DNA of 64,000 nucleotides from Lineus longissimus (lineage: Eukaryota > Nemertea > Pilidiophora > Heteronemertea > Lineidae). The notes under the pieces were generated by a model that was not told the origin of the DNA, did not search any database, and was given only the letters and a program-made list of their open reading frames with translations. Shown one piece after another: positions 10,075-21,715 of the stretch (its first letter is position 1; each line of letters opens with the position of its first letter). The DNA is taken from contig NC_088308.1 of assembly GCF_910592395.1 (NCBI RefSeq), positions 10,491,001-10,555,000 on the forward strand, written 5' to 3'. A program made the translations under genes and the position numbers.

Positions 10075-12028
10075 ATGGCCGCACACAGAATGCTCCTGTT
10101 CCCCAATTTGATGAAAAAACCCAAAACTTTCCGGCATAGAGAGAATGATTTGGATATATATGATGATGAAGGGTTAAGAAAACGATATAGATTCAGCAGG
10201 CTAAGTATCATTTACATCACTGACTTGATAAGGGACAAACTGGAGAAGCCTACCAGGCGAAACATAAGCCTCTCTGCTGAAAGGCAAGTGATGTTAGCCC
10301 TTCGCTTCTACGCCTCAGGGTATTTTCTCCAAATCGTTGGAGATTTACAGGGATACGATAAGGGCACAGCAAGCAAAATTGTCGTAGCAGTTAGTGATGC
10401 CCTGGTTGGCATCAAAGATGACTTTATCAAATGGCCCACAGAACAAGATGAGTGCAGAAAAATTCACACAGGATTCCATGAAATGGCTGAGTTTCCAGAT
10501 GTCATCGGATGCGTTGATGGTAGGCCTACCCACATTAGGATACAGTCACCATCGACCCCACTGTGGTTTCGTGAAAATGGAGGAAAAGGCCCTAATAAAC
10601 CGACCTACAAGTCTTGCTTCGTCAACCGTAGGCAGTACCACAGTATCAACAGACAGGGAATCTGTGACCACAGAGGTAAGTTGAACACGCAGGCCTACTG
10701 CTTGTACTCTAGCACTCAGTGAAATGAGTGCGAGTGTATCTTAATAACCATTGACTTGTGTACATCGTGTACATCATGTACATCATGTACATAGCCTGTC
10801 ACGGCCTACACTACACTTGCTCATTTCATGATTTCTTTGGCTATTGGGCACCTAAGAACTCATCAAACGCACAGAAAAGCACTTTCTGAACAGACATCCA
10901 CTTATATACTGCGTACCTACTCTGCCAGATCATTAATTTGGGAAGAAACCATGCGATTTTTGTGTCAGAAAAGTCATAATAGTGTGTGATAGCACACATT
11001 TCCTGGCATATGGGATGACATATCTTTCAAAATCGTAACTACAGTGTGATAAAAAAAAAATTTTTTTAATCAATTTCTGTATAATATTTATCTAAACTAA
11101 AAATCTAATGAAAGCTTGATGAATAGGTCCTGCGATGCTTATCATTCTAATGCGCAGTCAAAAAAACTTAAAGGGACTATAGGCAGGAGCAGGAAGCTAT
11201 TAAATTGGCCACCTTCAGAAGACTTGCAGTGAGGGCACTGGGTCATGTTTGATTCAGCACTAAATATATTCCTCACACAAGGGTGAATAGGTTTGACGTA
11301 CTGTGAGATGGGAGAGACCCCTATTGACCACTGTGTGTAACTTCATCTTGCCTACCAAGCCACTGCCTAGAGAGTCCCTTAAGGGGAGACTACATAGCAG
11401 AAAGTCATTAGTGATCTTACTAGAATATTCTAGGCCTACAGAAAATAGGCAATACTGACGCTGATGTCTAAGGCCAAGTTAAATATTAGTGGGACAGAAG
11501 AATGAGAGACATCCTTGCCCCTATCCTCTTCTTTGTGTGACTGTGGTACTTATCACTGCCCAAGGATCTCTATAAGGATACTTAGATAAAACTACTAAAC
11601 ATTCTTTTTAACTTATTGCAGGGAAACTTATAAATGTGGTAGGTCGCTGGCCTGGAGCCACACATGACTCCCACATCTTCAAGGAGAGCGAAATCGGACA
11701 GCACCTCTCCGAGAACAACATGCAAGAAGGCTATCTGTTGCGAGATTCCGGCTATCCGTGTAAGCCGTTTCTTTTAACCCCCTATCTGACGCCAACAACA
11801 CGTGCTGAGAAACACTATAACTCAGCTCAGAAGAAGACACGCTATTCCATCGAGCGTTGTTTTGGGGTGATGAAGAGACGATTTCATTGTCTTCATGGGG
11901 AAATCCGCATGCGTCCTGACAGAACATGCAAAATCATCATTGCTTGTTGTGTCCTACACGCTATTGCTATAGACAGAAGAGAGCAGGCGAGAACTACGAC
12001 AAAGACATGTCTACCAGGGTCCCAATGA
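10075..12028 (+). CDS. HARBI1-like DDE transposase, two exons
   Basis: Exon 1 is 10075-10675 and exon 2 is 11622-12028. The donor is cagag/gtaag, the acceptor is ttattgcag/gg and the splice phase is 1. The joined frame is 335 aa, close to the usual 350 aa for HARBI1. The ATG at 10075 has a good context (caaaATGG). Fold residues align with DDE_Tnp_4: the first D in VIGCVDG (codon 10516), the second D in DSGYP (codon 11744) and the E in SIERCF (codon 11852). The residue before the second D is Arg, where element 2 and most relatives have Gly. Compared with element 2, a 17-bp deletion near 11984 shifts the C-terminus into a new 18-residue tail. Probably recently inactivated. Confidence 0.85.
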
Positions 12029-12244
12029 TGGGTTCGCTATGCGGAAATTTGTCACTGAACGATTCTTCTAATAGGCAAACTTCAAAAACTGAAACTGAAT
12101 TCTGCAAAAGAAAATGATTTAAAGATTAATTCATAGATAAATAAATATTATTCTTGACGTTGAACTTTATATACAAGTGTCTGTAAGACGTAACATTTTG
12201 GGTGATAATAAAATAATTACAGTTCCTTCAAATACAGGAAAGGT

Positions 12245-14360
12245 TTAAATGACATTTGACATTCTTTGTGGAATGAAATAAAGATCTAACAGTTTAAATC
12301 TTTCTCCAACTTCAATTTCGAGTTTCATCTTCTTTTCATTCAGGGCGGCATTTGACAGTTCCTTTAAGAGTAGAGCGTGCTGGACAGGGCAGATGCATCG
12401 GCATGTTTTGACACAATCTACAGTCGACAACTGTCCATCAGTGGCAGGAAGTTGAGTAGACGCACTGCTCGTCTTCTTCCCCTTCCCTTTCCCCTTGCTC
12501 TTCCCTTTTCCGCCCCTCCGCTCTATGGCGATGGCCATTTCTTTTGTGGCATTGAATTCAGAGTCTGTGGATACCGGTTGTGACGGCTCTTACTCCCATT
12601 CCCATTTTCCACTGGCCTCTTCCACAAGTCTCATGAGCTCCCTCTGCTCCTCGTTGTACTCATATGATTGTTGACTATCTGAAATAACAGTAAAGCCAAT
12701 TAGGATGGAGTGGTCCACTGTAGTGTGTAGTGTTTTACATTGTGTCACAAAGTTTTCAAAATGTTTTTGAATTGTCCTGGGAACTCGAAGTTTTAAACAT
12801 TTCTATGAACACAACAACATTCATGACATTAAAATGTGATTATTATTCACTAAGTATTAACTAGGAAAACGGAGGCAAGAAACTAAGCCTATATCCAACA
12901 ATATTTTCGATATTTTCACTGACAGCACCCCATATGTTATGCACTTGCAAAAATTACAGGGTCAAGGTCACTGGACCTGCAACATGTTCAATCAGTGCAC
13001 AAGCATGCACTGCTGTTAAAGTCCGTTTTCTCTCTCACACAGGCCCTATCTGAAGTTGTCATGAGATAAGGTCATCTTCACATTGGTCATGAGTATCTAG
13101 AGTTCAGGATGTGTGAAGGTCAAGGACCAATTCGTTTGTTTTTACCAGTTTTTATGACTCAAAATTTTAACTTTTTGAAAAGAATGAAAAAATGGCCGAC
13201 ATGCGATTTTCTGGCTGGCAGTCTGCCAAAAGATGGTGGTGGGCCTAGCAGACGTTTTTTTCTCTCCTGAAAATACAATTGATCATTATGGCCAGAGTCC
13301 TCTATTAAAACATGTGTACATTACGTGTACATTGTTGTGCATAGGTTTTGGTAAAAAAAGTACTCATTAGACCAATCAATCTGCACAAAATTTTATATGT
13401 GTCAAGAAGAACCCTTTGCCAATAGCATAATAAAGTTTTAAAAAATTCCAATTCCGATTGCCTGAGAAAAAAAGATTTCCGTACACCATATCCATCAAAA
13501 CGTCACTGGCGCATTGATATGGCCCTGTCAAAGTACAAGTTCTAAACTGACCAGTGAGACCACATTTTCTTAAATATATTATCAAAAAGCATATTTCTGT
13601 GATGGCCTGACTCTGTAGATTAAGAATCAACCACAGATTGAGAATTAATTCCACTTTGGTCCATCCCAGCCATGTATTTACCACAACTTGACATTTTGAT
13701 AAGCTCTATGTAGGTCTAAATGAAAGTTAAACTAGACAAATCTGTGTGTCATACCTTCTAACTGTGTAGGTGGGGGAAAACCGGTGGCTAGTTGAGCCAG
13801 CATCTCTGCAGCTGTCTTGGAAGACCCATTTGACCTAGCATTTGGTGCTGTTGGCAGTGCTGCTGATGTTGGTTGATGGCACTGCAGATTGCACACCACC
13901 AGAGATTCCAACCCAGCTTGGGCTGTCACCAAAAAGGCACATAATCTTTTGTGACACGGGGTCTAACGGTCGTGGGCCTGGTCCACCTCCAGTCTTCCTC
14001 TTCTCTCACTTTTCCTTAGCAATCTTGTTCTTGGCTCAACTTGTCAGCCCTTGCCACTTGCACTTGATCTCCCTCCAGGTTCTTTGTTCCACCCCCTGGG
14101 CATTTAATATGTCTTGAAATATTATACCAAACGCTCTTCTTCAGTTTGTTGGTGACGGTGTTTGTCAACTTTGACGTTAAGAGCTTGATGTGTGGCTCTG
14201 CTAAGTCGAGCAGCAGAGCCACCTCTTTATCGGTAAAGTTCTTCTTCCTAACAATTTTACCATTCTCTTCTGCAGCAGACAGCTCGTGGTCAGACTTTTT
14301 TTGTGATACAGGAAGTGAGATGACAAGGTGCATTGTGGGATAATCCACTGACAAATCCAC
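12245..14360 (-). pseudogene. Myb/SANT-like Harbinger accessory protein, frameshifted
   Basis: Reading leftward from 14360, the frame has RKKNFTDKEVALLLDLAEPH, then KKSVWYNISRHI, a SANT-like helix set. A +1 shift at about 14108 is needed to continue into TWREIKCKW. Further shifts lead to the GGGPGPRPLDPVSQKI segment near 13975, typical of these proteins. A C-terminal exon at 12245-12538 has a GK-rich basic stretch and a coiled coil (LLLKELSNAALNEKKMKLEI). In active elements this protein binds DNA and imports the transposase. The first frameshift is shared with element 2. Confidence 0.75.
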
Positions 14361-14573
14361 TGACAGCTAAAAGAGCCTAAAAATTGGTTTTTAACAACTC
14401 ATACTTGTCGGTGGATTACCTATCGGCCGACAACTGATTTTTATCCACCGACAACACTTATCGACCGATAACCTTATCGGTGCTTTGAACAACCGGGGCC
14501 TGTATTTTACCGTCTATCTATCAAATACTGCGGTGTTATAACAATAAACGTGATCTTTGTGTTTCTTTGTGTA

Positions 14574-14999
14574 TCAGCTTATTCTTTTGGTCGACAAAGC
14601 AGAAAAATGCGACGGTGGAATGAACCGAGTTTTGGCTTTGATGGGAAATGCTAAAGCTGATGAGTTGTCCCTGCATGAATCAGCTTGGAACATATACAAC
14701 TTTTGAATTCTGCGTTTGTTGCCTGATTCTCGATAGCAATCGCCGCAAGTGTACTGCCAAGTAACGCCAATGATAAAGGCAATATCAAGATTTCTGATAC
14801 TGAACAATTTCAAAGAAGTGACAAGAGTCTTTAAACCAAGGAGATAGGTTAGTGCAAATACGACTATATTGCTATTAACTGTAAACCGAAGATAACAAAT
14901 TGTTGAATTACCGCGGCAATGACTACTACTGAAGTGGTTGTAGCATCGATTGTTGGCGGTTGCGTCCATCTTAACTAAATGCAAATGCTCGTAGGCCAC
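14574..14999 (-). pseudogene. R-type ORF, R-short copy of unit 1 (truncated)
   Basis: Related to the 313-aa ORF at 17366-18307 but internally deleted: the segment between NLDIAF and IIGVTWQYTC is missing about 80 codons compared with the long copy. A second deletion shifts the frame near the upstream end. Function unknown. Confidence 0.5.
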
Positions 15000-15380
15000 T
15001 AGCCTGCCACCACAGGGCGCAATGCTAGCAAATACCGATTACCCCGTCCTCATATTCGCCAGCAATAGCCACGAGATTATTTATGAAGAAATTACGCTTT
15101 AACGTGACCTCACTACGTGTCTGATAGCAGCTATACCCACAACGCACTTCAGCTTTAAGTGATAGTGCCACTTGGAATTCCAAACTGGAAATTGTCCTTT
15201 GATACTTGAACTTTAGCTGTGCTTTCTGGAGTTACGTAATACTGTAAATATATAGTTTGTTGTACATCTGCAATAAAGTAAGAGATGAGAAATAAATAAA
15301 GCAATAATAACTGCGCATTATCTAGCACGAGGTACCGAATTCGGAAAATAAGAGTATCTTAACCCAAATGGCTATCGATC

Positions 15381-15590
15381 TTATTTCCTAGGTGTTGCTT
15401 GGTCCAACATAGGTGGGCAGTTGCCAAGGGCGAACTCCATACCTCCGGCAAAAATCCAGTAGAGTACGAAGCCAGTTATGTTGTGACATGTAATAACGAT
15501 CACATAATCTTCATGTAATACCTGTCCAATGGACGCCAATTCTGGCAGAGAAAATATGCTTGAATAATATGCTTTGGGGAATGATAGCAC
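15381..15590 (-). CDS. Small conserved ORF of R-short blocks
   Basis: A 69-aa open frame containing LPELASIGQVLHEDYVI and MEFALGNCPPMLDQA. The same peptide is readable at 48957-49166 and partly at 59338-59559, and in unit 2 it is split by the solo LTR at 36791. Three hydrophobic stretches but no clear signal peptide. It may be an exon of the R-type gene downstream on the minus strand. Family unknown. Confidence 0.35.
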   Translation of the reverse strand: MLSFPKAYYSSIFSLPELASIGQVLHEDYVIVITCHNITGFVLYWIFAGGMEFALGNCPPMLDQATPRK

Positions 15591-15686
15591 TAGTACAGCT
15601 AGTCTACGCTCTGAATGGTGCTTTCAAGATTGAGGTGTGAGATACAGATTCCCTTTAACACAGGCATGCCAGGTTAGTGGAGTCCT

Positions 15687-16728
15687 GGTATACGGTAATA
15701 AAGGTATAGGAAAAAAAGGGACAGGAAAAAAAGGTACGGAAATAAAGGTACAGGAAATAAAAGTACAGGAAATAAAAGTACTGGAAAAGGTACCGGAAAA
15801 AAAGGTACTGGAAATTAAGGTGCACAAAATGGCATAAATAGGTAAAAAAGGTACACAATTTTTTAAGAATATTATGCTCTTCAACTGGTTCAGATTCGGC
15901 CTATGTCTTAATCTTTTCTTGCCCATTTTCCTTCTTCTGTGACTAAGGTGGTGCCTTAAAATAGCTTAATACATTGCGGACAATTTTGTTATGGAAGAAG
16001 TTGGGGGAGCTGACCTTTTTTAACTACATTCATGTTCTTTAAAATTTTAAAATACTCGTGTCATATTCATATCAGGGGCGGATCCAGGATCTTGGGAATG
16101 GGGGTGGGGGTGGGGGGGGGGGGGGGGGGGGGGGGCGCATCTGGCATCCTACCTGGCATTTCACATTAAGATTCTCGCCAATTTCCCTATATAGCTTGTG
16201 TTTGGTCTTAAATCTAATAATTTGTCTTTTAAGACCTAATTGGCCAGGCAAATTCTTAATTGGGTCCAGTTCTGTGATGAATGTTAATTGATTAATTGCA
16301 ATTAAATGATTTTAATGCGAAACAACATAGAATGAGTTTAACCATATTCAGATTTATGTCCAGGGGTTGCTGATAGAACTCCTCTTACAGTTCAACTTTA
16401 AATCACATGGTTTCTTGTGCAATACAATGTCTTCACCACATTATCTGAAAAAGGGATTCCAGTTGGACTAATTACTATAACTACTGGGTCAAAAAGACTT
16501 AGGCCGAATCTGAACCAGTTGAAGAGCATAATATTCTAAAAAAATTCTAAAAAAACTGTGTACTTTTTTACCTATTTATGCCATTTTGTGTACCTTTATT
16601 TCCAGTACCTTTTTTTCGGTACCTTTATTTCCAGTACTTTTATTTCCTGTACTTTTATTTCCTGTACCTTTATTTCGGTACCTTTTTTTCCTGTACCTTT
16701 TTTTCCTGTACCTTTATTACCTAGATTC
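15687..16728. mobile_element. Long-TIR foldback / MULE-like element
   Basis: Arms 15687-15910 and 16495-16728 are inverted copies of about 225-234 bp. Their outer parts are a minisatellite of ggtacaggaaataaaa units. The element is flanked by tggagtcct at 15678-15686 and 16729-16737. The empty site is visible in copy 2 (about 37427) and in units 3 and 4. Long TIRs with an 8-9 bp target duplication fit Mutator-like or foldback elements. No transposase is encoded. ORFs in the arms are satellite translations. Confidence 0.85.
16073..16140 (+). mobile_element. hAT-like terminus followed by a G24 run
   Basis: caggggcggatccagg at 16073 resembles hAT terminal repeats, which often start CAGGGGCGGAT. 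It is followed by a G-rich tract with 24 consecutive G at 16112-16135. No matching opposite terminus was found, so this is a fragment in the unique centre of the foldback element. Confidence 0.5.
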
Positions 16729-16737
16729 TGGAGTCCT

Positions 16738-17352
16738 ATATATGATATGGAATGTGAGTGCAGCATGTGCTTATCTTGATTCATTAACTAAACTTGTTTG
16801 AACCAACATATAAATCCACGTAAGTATTGGTCTGATCAAGCTGACGCCTTAGATGCTGACCACCGACCTGGTGCTTCTTTTCCACCCCTTTCCCGCTTCC
16901 TCAAGCTCTTAGATAGTAGAAAAACACGTTACGGGCTCGTCTCGGCGCGAAAAACCTTTAAAGCCACGTGAGTGCACGCTGAGATTAGAGTTCACGTCAC
17001 CCCGCGCTATCGGGACGCAATGTCATGTTAATTTATCGTCGCAATTGCAGGTTAATCAAGCGCCCTCATCCTTTCTTGGGAAATAAGGGTAACGCCTAAT
17101 CTGGCGCACGGACGGACATTTCAGGCCTGTTGAGAGTTGCGAAGTGGCCCTGGCCGAGTATCTAACCCGGGACTTACCCGAAGCAAGGCCGGCGCTTAAA
17201 TGTGCTGCTACAACGGTCTGACCAAAAGCAAGTTTACCAGGTAAAGAAACGTTGAATTCTTTGCGAAATAACATTTATTTTTGAATTTGATGGATTAATG
17301 TTGCAGTTATGGTCCAGGCCACTAATTGCAACTGCCACTGTCAGTGCATGTG
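16738..17352. repeat. Block U, unit 1
   Basis: Colinear with 37428-38465, 49288-50035 and 59732-60485. It starts with the TATA-like tcctatatatgat. The stretch 16907-16990 differs from the other copies, so the small membrane ORF readable in units 2 and 4 is lost here. Nothing else gene-like. Confidence 0.7.
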
Positions 17353-17365
17353 TAACTAGATTGTG

Positions 17366-18307
17366 TTAGATATAAATTTTCGCTTTCAATGAATGACCTT
17401 TCCTGAATTTGTATTTCATCGGCCAAAGTATCAGCCTATTCTTTTCGTCGACGAAGCAGAAAAATGTAGATTGGTCAACGACGGTGGAGATGTACCGAAT
17501 TTTGGTTTTGATGGGAAATGCTAAAGCTGATGACTTGTCCATGCACGAGTCCGCTTGGAACAGATACAACTTTTGTATTCTGTGTTGCTCAGCCGCTTCT
17601 CGATTGCAACCGCTGCAAGTGTACGGCCAAGTAACGCCAATAATACTAGTTCCAAATATCCTGGCATAAGTAATTGTTCTTAATCTATTTTCCTCAAGTT
17701 GAATCGTTCGCATCGTATTGTACATGTATTTTCTTTCCGTTATGGTTATTTTGAAAGGCTTGAATGTAAACTCGAACAGGTTTCCTTCAGAGTCAAACTG
17801 AGGATTACTCAGCTTGACGGGAAACAACGATGATATCAAACTTGTTGCATACTTTGCTTCGCCGAGTGATTTTAAGAAATTAAGTTTCAGGGCAATACCA
17901 AGATTTCTTATACTGAACAAGCTCAAAGAAGTGACAAGCGTCTTTAAACCAAGGAGATAGGTTAGTGCAAAGACAACTATTTTGCTATTAACTGTAAACC
18001 GAAGATATCGAAATGTTGAATTACCGGGGCCACGACTTCTCCTGAAGTTGTTATACGGTAGCAACAATTGTTGGCGATTGCGTCCATCTAAACTAAATGC
18101 AAATGCTTGTAGGTGACTATCCTGCCACCACCGTGCGCTCTCCTGGCAAATACCGATAACCCCGTCCTCATATTCACCAGCAATATCCACGAGATTATTA
18201 ATGAAGAAATTATGCTTTAATGCATATGGCAAATTTTCCTTTTCTTGTGAAAATATATAAACATTGAAAGTTGACGTCACTACCTGTCTGATAGTAGCTA
18301 GACCCAC
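17366..18307 (-). CDS. R-type protein, intact 313-aa ORF
   Basis: Uninterrupted minus-strand frame, about 80 percent identical by eye to the 312-aa ORF at 60487-61425 and colinear over its whole length. The best conserved parts are HNFFINNLVDIAGEYEDGV, AFSLDGRNRQQLLLPYNN and FEFTFKPFKITITERKYMY. Cysteines sit near the middle (CSGC) and end (DSC). I do not recognise a family. A second frame over TWPYTCSGC encodes a 20-residue hydrophobic helix (LELVLLALLG...) in most copies, preceded by a plausible acceptor (cttttgccag), so the true exon structure may differ from this ORF. No poly-A or TIR suggests that it is itself a transposon. Confidence 0.45.
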   Translation of the reverse strand: MGLATIRQVVTSTFNVYIFSQEKENLPYALKHNFFINNLVDIAGEYEDGVIGICQESARWWQDSHLQAFAFSLDGRNRQQLLLPYNNFRRSRGPGNSTFRYLRFTVNSKIVVFALTYLLGLKTLVTSLSLFSIRNLGIALKLNFLKSLGEAKYATSLISSLFPVKLSNPQFDSEGNLFEFTFKPFKITITERKYMYNTMRTIQLEENRLRTITYARIFGTSIIGVTWPYTCSGCNREAAEQHRIQKLYLFQADSCMDKSSALAFPIKTKIRYISTVVDQSTFFCFVDEKNRLILWPMKYKFRKGHSLKAKIYI

Positions 18308-18659
18308 AAAGCACTTCAGCTTCAGGTGATAGTGCCACTTCGAATTCCAGACTGGAAATTGTCCTTTGATACTTGGACTGTAACTGTGCTGGTATTTCTG
18401 AAGTTACAAAATACTGTAAATATATAGTTCGTTGTCCATCTGCAATAAAGTAAGGGCTGAGAAATGAATGATAAGCAATAATAACTGCACATTATCTAGC
18501 ACGAGGTACCGAATTCTTAAAACAAGGTATTTCAACCACATGGATATCGATCCTATTGGCTGGGTGTTACTTGGTTTATGTCACAGAATAATTATAATGC
18601 CTAAAATGGCTGCTTATATTTTAGTAGTGCTTGATAAGCTGATAAAGAATTGACGTTAT

Positions 18660-20592
18660 GGAAAGGATGGACGCATGGAGAGCTAACTCGAGTCAAATAT
18701 GAGTAAACATCGGAAAAGCGTGATAATTCAGTCAGATTTTGAATTTTTCTTTTTTTGTGCGACTGCGACGAGAAATGGAAATGACGTTGCGTCTTAAATC
18801 AAGCTTACGTGAATTCGGATCTCGGCGTGCAGTCACGTGGACTTTCGCTTGGGGACAAACTCACCCCAGTGCCGTAATGAAAAAATACTGGAATTGATCA
18901 ATTGCCGCCATCTCGAATGTCAGCATCCTGAGATTCAGAGTTTTGACAATCCTACGTCATAAACTGTGTCGCCAGTTCAGAATGTAAATCTTATTGAGGC
19001 CGAATTAGTGCCACTTTCTCTCATAAAACGTTTTATCTTATTAATAAATAACAAAATATGATATTTATGAATATAATTTGACACTGATTAGTGGAGTTGA
19101 AAGATGATTGTACGGACAACTACAAACGCAGCGTAGGGCATCGCGGGGTTTGTGGGGATGCGATAGCCTCACAGCAATAAGAAAGATTCTTTCCTGATCT
19201 ACATCTGCGGTATTGCTTTTCAAGATGGTGTAGAGGCGTTGTAAGGAACGAAATCAGCGCCTCTAGTGTCAAGATAGCGTTTGAGAGAACCGGCTTCTCA
19301 TTGGTCAAGTAGGATGACGTCAAAATGTAAAGTGCACGTCCGCGTCATCCAGATGAGGTCACATGGCCGTACTCGCGTTTTTTGGTGGTTCGATTGCGAA
19401 CCACCATCTGTGCTTGGTTATTCGTTTTTTACTCCTCTATAGTTCAATGTATGCATCTGCGTGAACAAATTAGTTCTCATGTTTGTAACGTCCAAAAAGA
19501 CAATGCTATTCTGCCTAGATCCATCAGATTAATCTCAGCTTGATTCGCCCACTTGAATTTACTAATAGCCGCTATAACCTGCTGAATAAATGATTTATTT
19601 AATACCCATTTTGTTCCATACATCGCCGATGTATAGCGTAGGAATCTTATATTGAGTTATATTGTGGAGGTCAAGCTGTCAATACGCGATGTGAATGTAC
19701 ACATTTTAGCTTGCTTGCACCATCAAATGCTACACTTTTTCACAGCAGCATCACATTAACAGTGATATTCACCTTTCACCCTGATTCGGTGGATTAGCAA
19801 CTTGATTTTTGCAGATATTCAACATTTAGTCGCCAAAAAATCCGTGCCGTCTAAATTGTTAGTGCCGCCGCCTATCGATAGCCAGTTGACTTCGCGAGCA
19901 AGGGTGGCGGAAATTTCGATCACCTGATTTGGTGCGCCACACAGTTGAATTACGGTAAATACAGTACTGTATGTGGGTGCCGTAAACCCACAGAGGATAT
20001 GCAGTCTTGTCGACGTGATGGATAACCAATTACCAAGATTATGTACTCCTTAAAAACGTGTTTATTCTCCAAAAGATGAGAAGGAAGGAAGGAAGAAAGA
20101 AAGGAAGGGTTCACTGAAAAGATACAAATGATACTAGGCATAAGCCAAAGTCTTAAACTTAACAATGGAAACATTGATTATTATCGTAGAGACAAAATGT
20201 AGGGCACATCCAAGTCACAACCTAGAAGATACTGTCCCTGACGTATCGGGAGGTGGTGCCACCTTCGAACACTATAAGACACTAACCAACGCAGATGGTG
20301 AGAACAGTAAGGATGGTCGGAAATGACACCAATGTGGGCTATGCCCAAGAATACCCAAAAATCACCATTTTAAGGTGATAACATCAGAATTACGACCCAC
20401 AACGGGCACACCATCTACATAATAGGTCTAAAATTGACCAAGCTGGCACAGCAGCAACAGTAATATCAAGGGAATCTACATTTGACGAGAGGGTCGAACC
20501 CGCACACAGTGAAATAATGGCGTCCGACAAATTAAGAGGCATCGCCATAAAACAGGGGTCAAAAGCACCCTTCTTGGGCTATATACATACAA
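18660..20592. repeat. Block T, unit 1
   Basis: Colinear with 39750-42529 and, for its first 700 bp, with 51820-52590. No gene is supported. It contains the CCAAT/CRE module, a perfect short hairpin ggtggttcg/cgaaccacc near 19390 (also 40459), and an interrupted aagg/aaag microsatellite at 20081-20109 that is expanded in unit 2. Confidence 0.75.
19291..19330 (+). promoter_or_regulatory. CCAAT and CRE module
   Basis: attgg (inverted CCAAT) at 19300-19304 and a perfect TGACGTCA at 19315-19322, spaced 10 bp apart. The pair is conserved at 40373-40395; at 52507 the CRE is mutated to tgacgcca. Such pairs are typical of animal promoters; no initiator or transcript evidence is visible here. Confidence 0.35.
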
Positions 20593-21715
20593 ATGTACCT
20601 TTTATTCGTATCATATCATTAATATCAAATCACCAGTCCCATACACAGAAAACATACATAACACGTACAGTCCTACAAGAAAGTGAATGTCCACAGGTCT
20701 TTTTTAATATCACAGAAATAGAATAAGATAATTGAATGCGGTTTTTAGCAGAGAATGGTATATCTGGTTGGCCAGGTAGCTGAAGTATTTGGGCCCAGAT
20801 AATCCTGTCTTTTCATTATGTAACAGGCAATTCTAAAAATGTCCAAAAAAGTTTTTAATTTATTTTGCATTCTTTTTTACAACGTATGGGTGAACTAGGA
20901 TGCAACAAAGGTTTTTTTGCTTTCATTACTAGAAAAGTCCTGCTAAATTCTTTATTTTGAAGATTAGTTATTAGCTCGCTACAGGTGATAATTTTTTTCA
21001 GATAGCCGATGACCTTTGGGAACACCCCTCATGGTCAGCAATGCAGTCAGTCCGAGCCAACTCACATCATACATGAAGGATTGAGGGTCTTTATCAAAGG
21101 TTATGGAAGAGATGTTAAAAGAATAAAATAGAAATAAGCAAAAATGTGCATTTTCCAGTGACTGTCGAGCACATTCTATGGAATTGCAAGTGCCAAAAAA
21201 TGATGGTCATAAAGCACAGTTCATGGGCTGATGTGAATTTTTGGGCTGATGTGAATGTGATTTTTGGACCTTTTTTTAAATGTTTGCTACATAATGAAGG
21301 GATGGATTAGATGCCTCCAAATACAACAGATATATGACCGCCTAGATATAACATACTCTGCTGAAAACCGCATCCAAATATCGTATTCATCTCTGTGATA
21401 TTAAAGAAAACCGGCCTTTTTTTCCGGTAGGACTGTACATTAGCAACAGGCCTACGTTAGTACGGCACTACAGTCAAAGTGCGACCAACCAGGTTTTCAA
21501 ACGACTTATCACCACACCTACTTTCAATTTTACTAGCCTTTTGTGCGGATTCCGAAGTCCATTTTTGAACGCTAAGTAAAACGAATGACGAGTAAAGTGA
21601 GTCAAGAGAGAAGACATCTACAGGTACAAGACGGGATTGAAATCGGAGCAAAAACAACGATTACGTGATCGGTAATTAAAAACATAGGATTATCCTTTTC
21701 CTTACCATGTGTTAA

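Larger units (their letters stand above)
9861..14502. mobile_element. PIF/Harbinger element 1
   Basis: A 4.6-kb element with inverted ends beginning CAGG(G/C)CCCGGTTGTTC. Subterminal DNA on both sides is crowded with ccaccgac/accgata motifs. It carries a spliced HARBI1-like transposase on the + strand and a Myb/SANT-like gene on the minus strand, the standard two-gene layout of the superfamily. The usual 3-bp target duplication could not be identified, and the same 50-65 bp flanks occur beside element 2. Confidence 0.9.
9793..20592. repeat. Copy 1 of an 11-kb direct duplication
   Basis: Colinear with 31141-42529 from the shared start tctttaggcgcag to acatacaaa. It includes Harbinger element 1, R-short, U, R-long and T. 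The copies differ by discrete insertions: 15687-16728 only here; 33372-34064, 36791-37301, 37898-38067 and 40619-41453 only in copy 2. Confidence 0.9.

Noticed and set aside
12377-12583. Plus-strand 68-aa ORF in Harbinger element 1 (also at 34431)
   Set aside because: Antisense to the Myb-like C-terminal exon with its GK-rich and coiled-coil segments.
9861-14502. A 3-bp TWA target duplication for the Harbinger elements
   Set aside because: Bases next to the inferred ends (gag and tat) do not match, and both copies share the same flanks, so no independent insertion is available to test it.
15637-15926. ORFs on both strands rich in K-G-T or F-I-S repeats (also 16558-16801)
   Set aside because: They are translations of the ggtacaggaaataaa minisatellite in the foldback arms; all frames stay open because of the repeat period.
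16099-16135. CRISPR or other ordered array signal from the regular G runs
   Set aside because: Simple homopolymer expansion; no repeat-spacer structure, and the genome is eukaryotic.
18528-18550. gcacgaggtaccgaattc, which resembles a cDNA-cloning adaptor next to KpnI and EcoRI sites
   Set aside because: It recurs with substitutions in R copies of every unit (15329, 18499, 36557, 39593, 48902, 51670, 61617), so it is genomic and not a cloning artefact.
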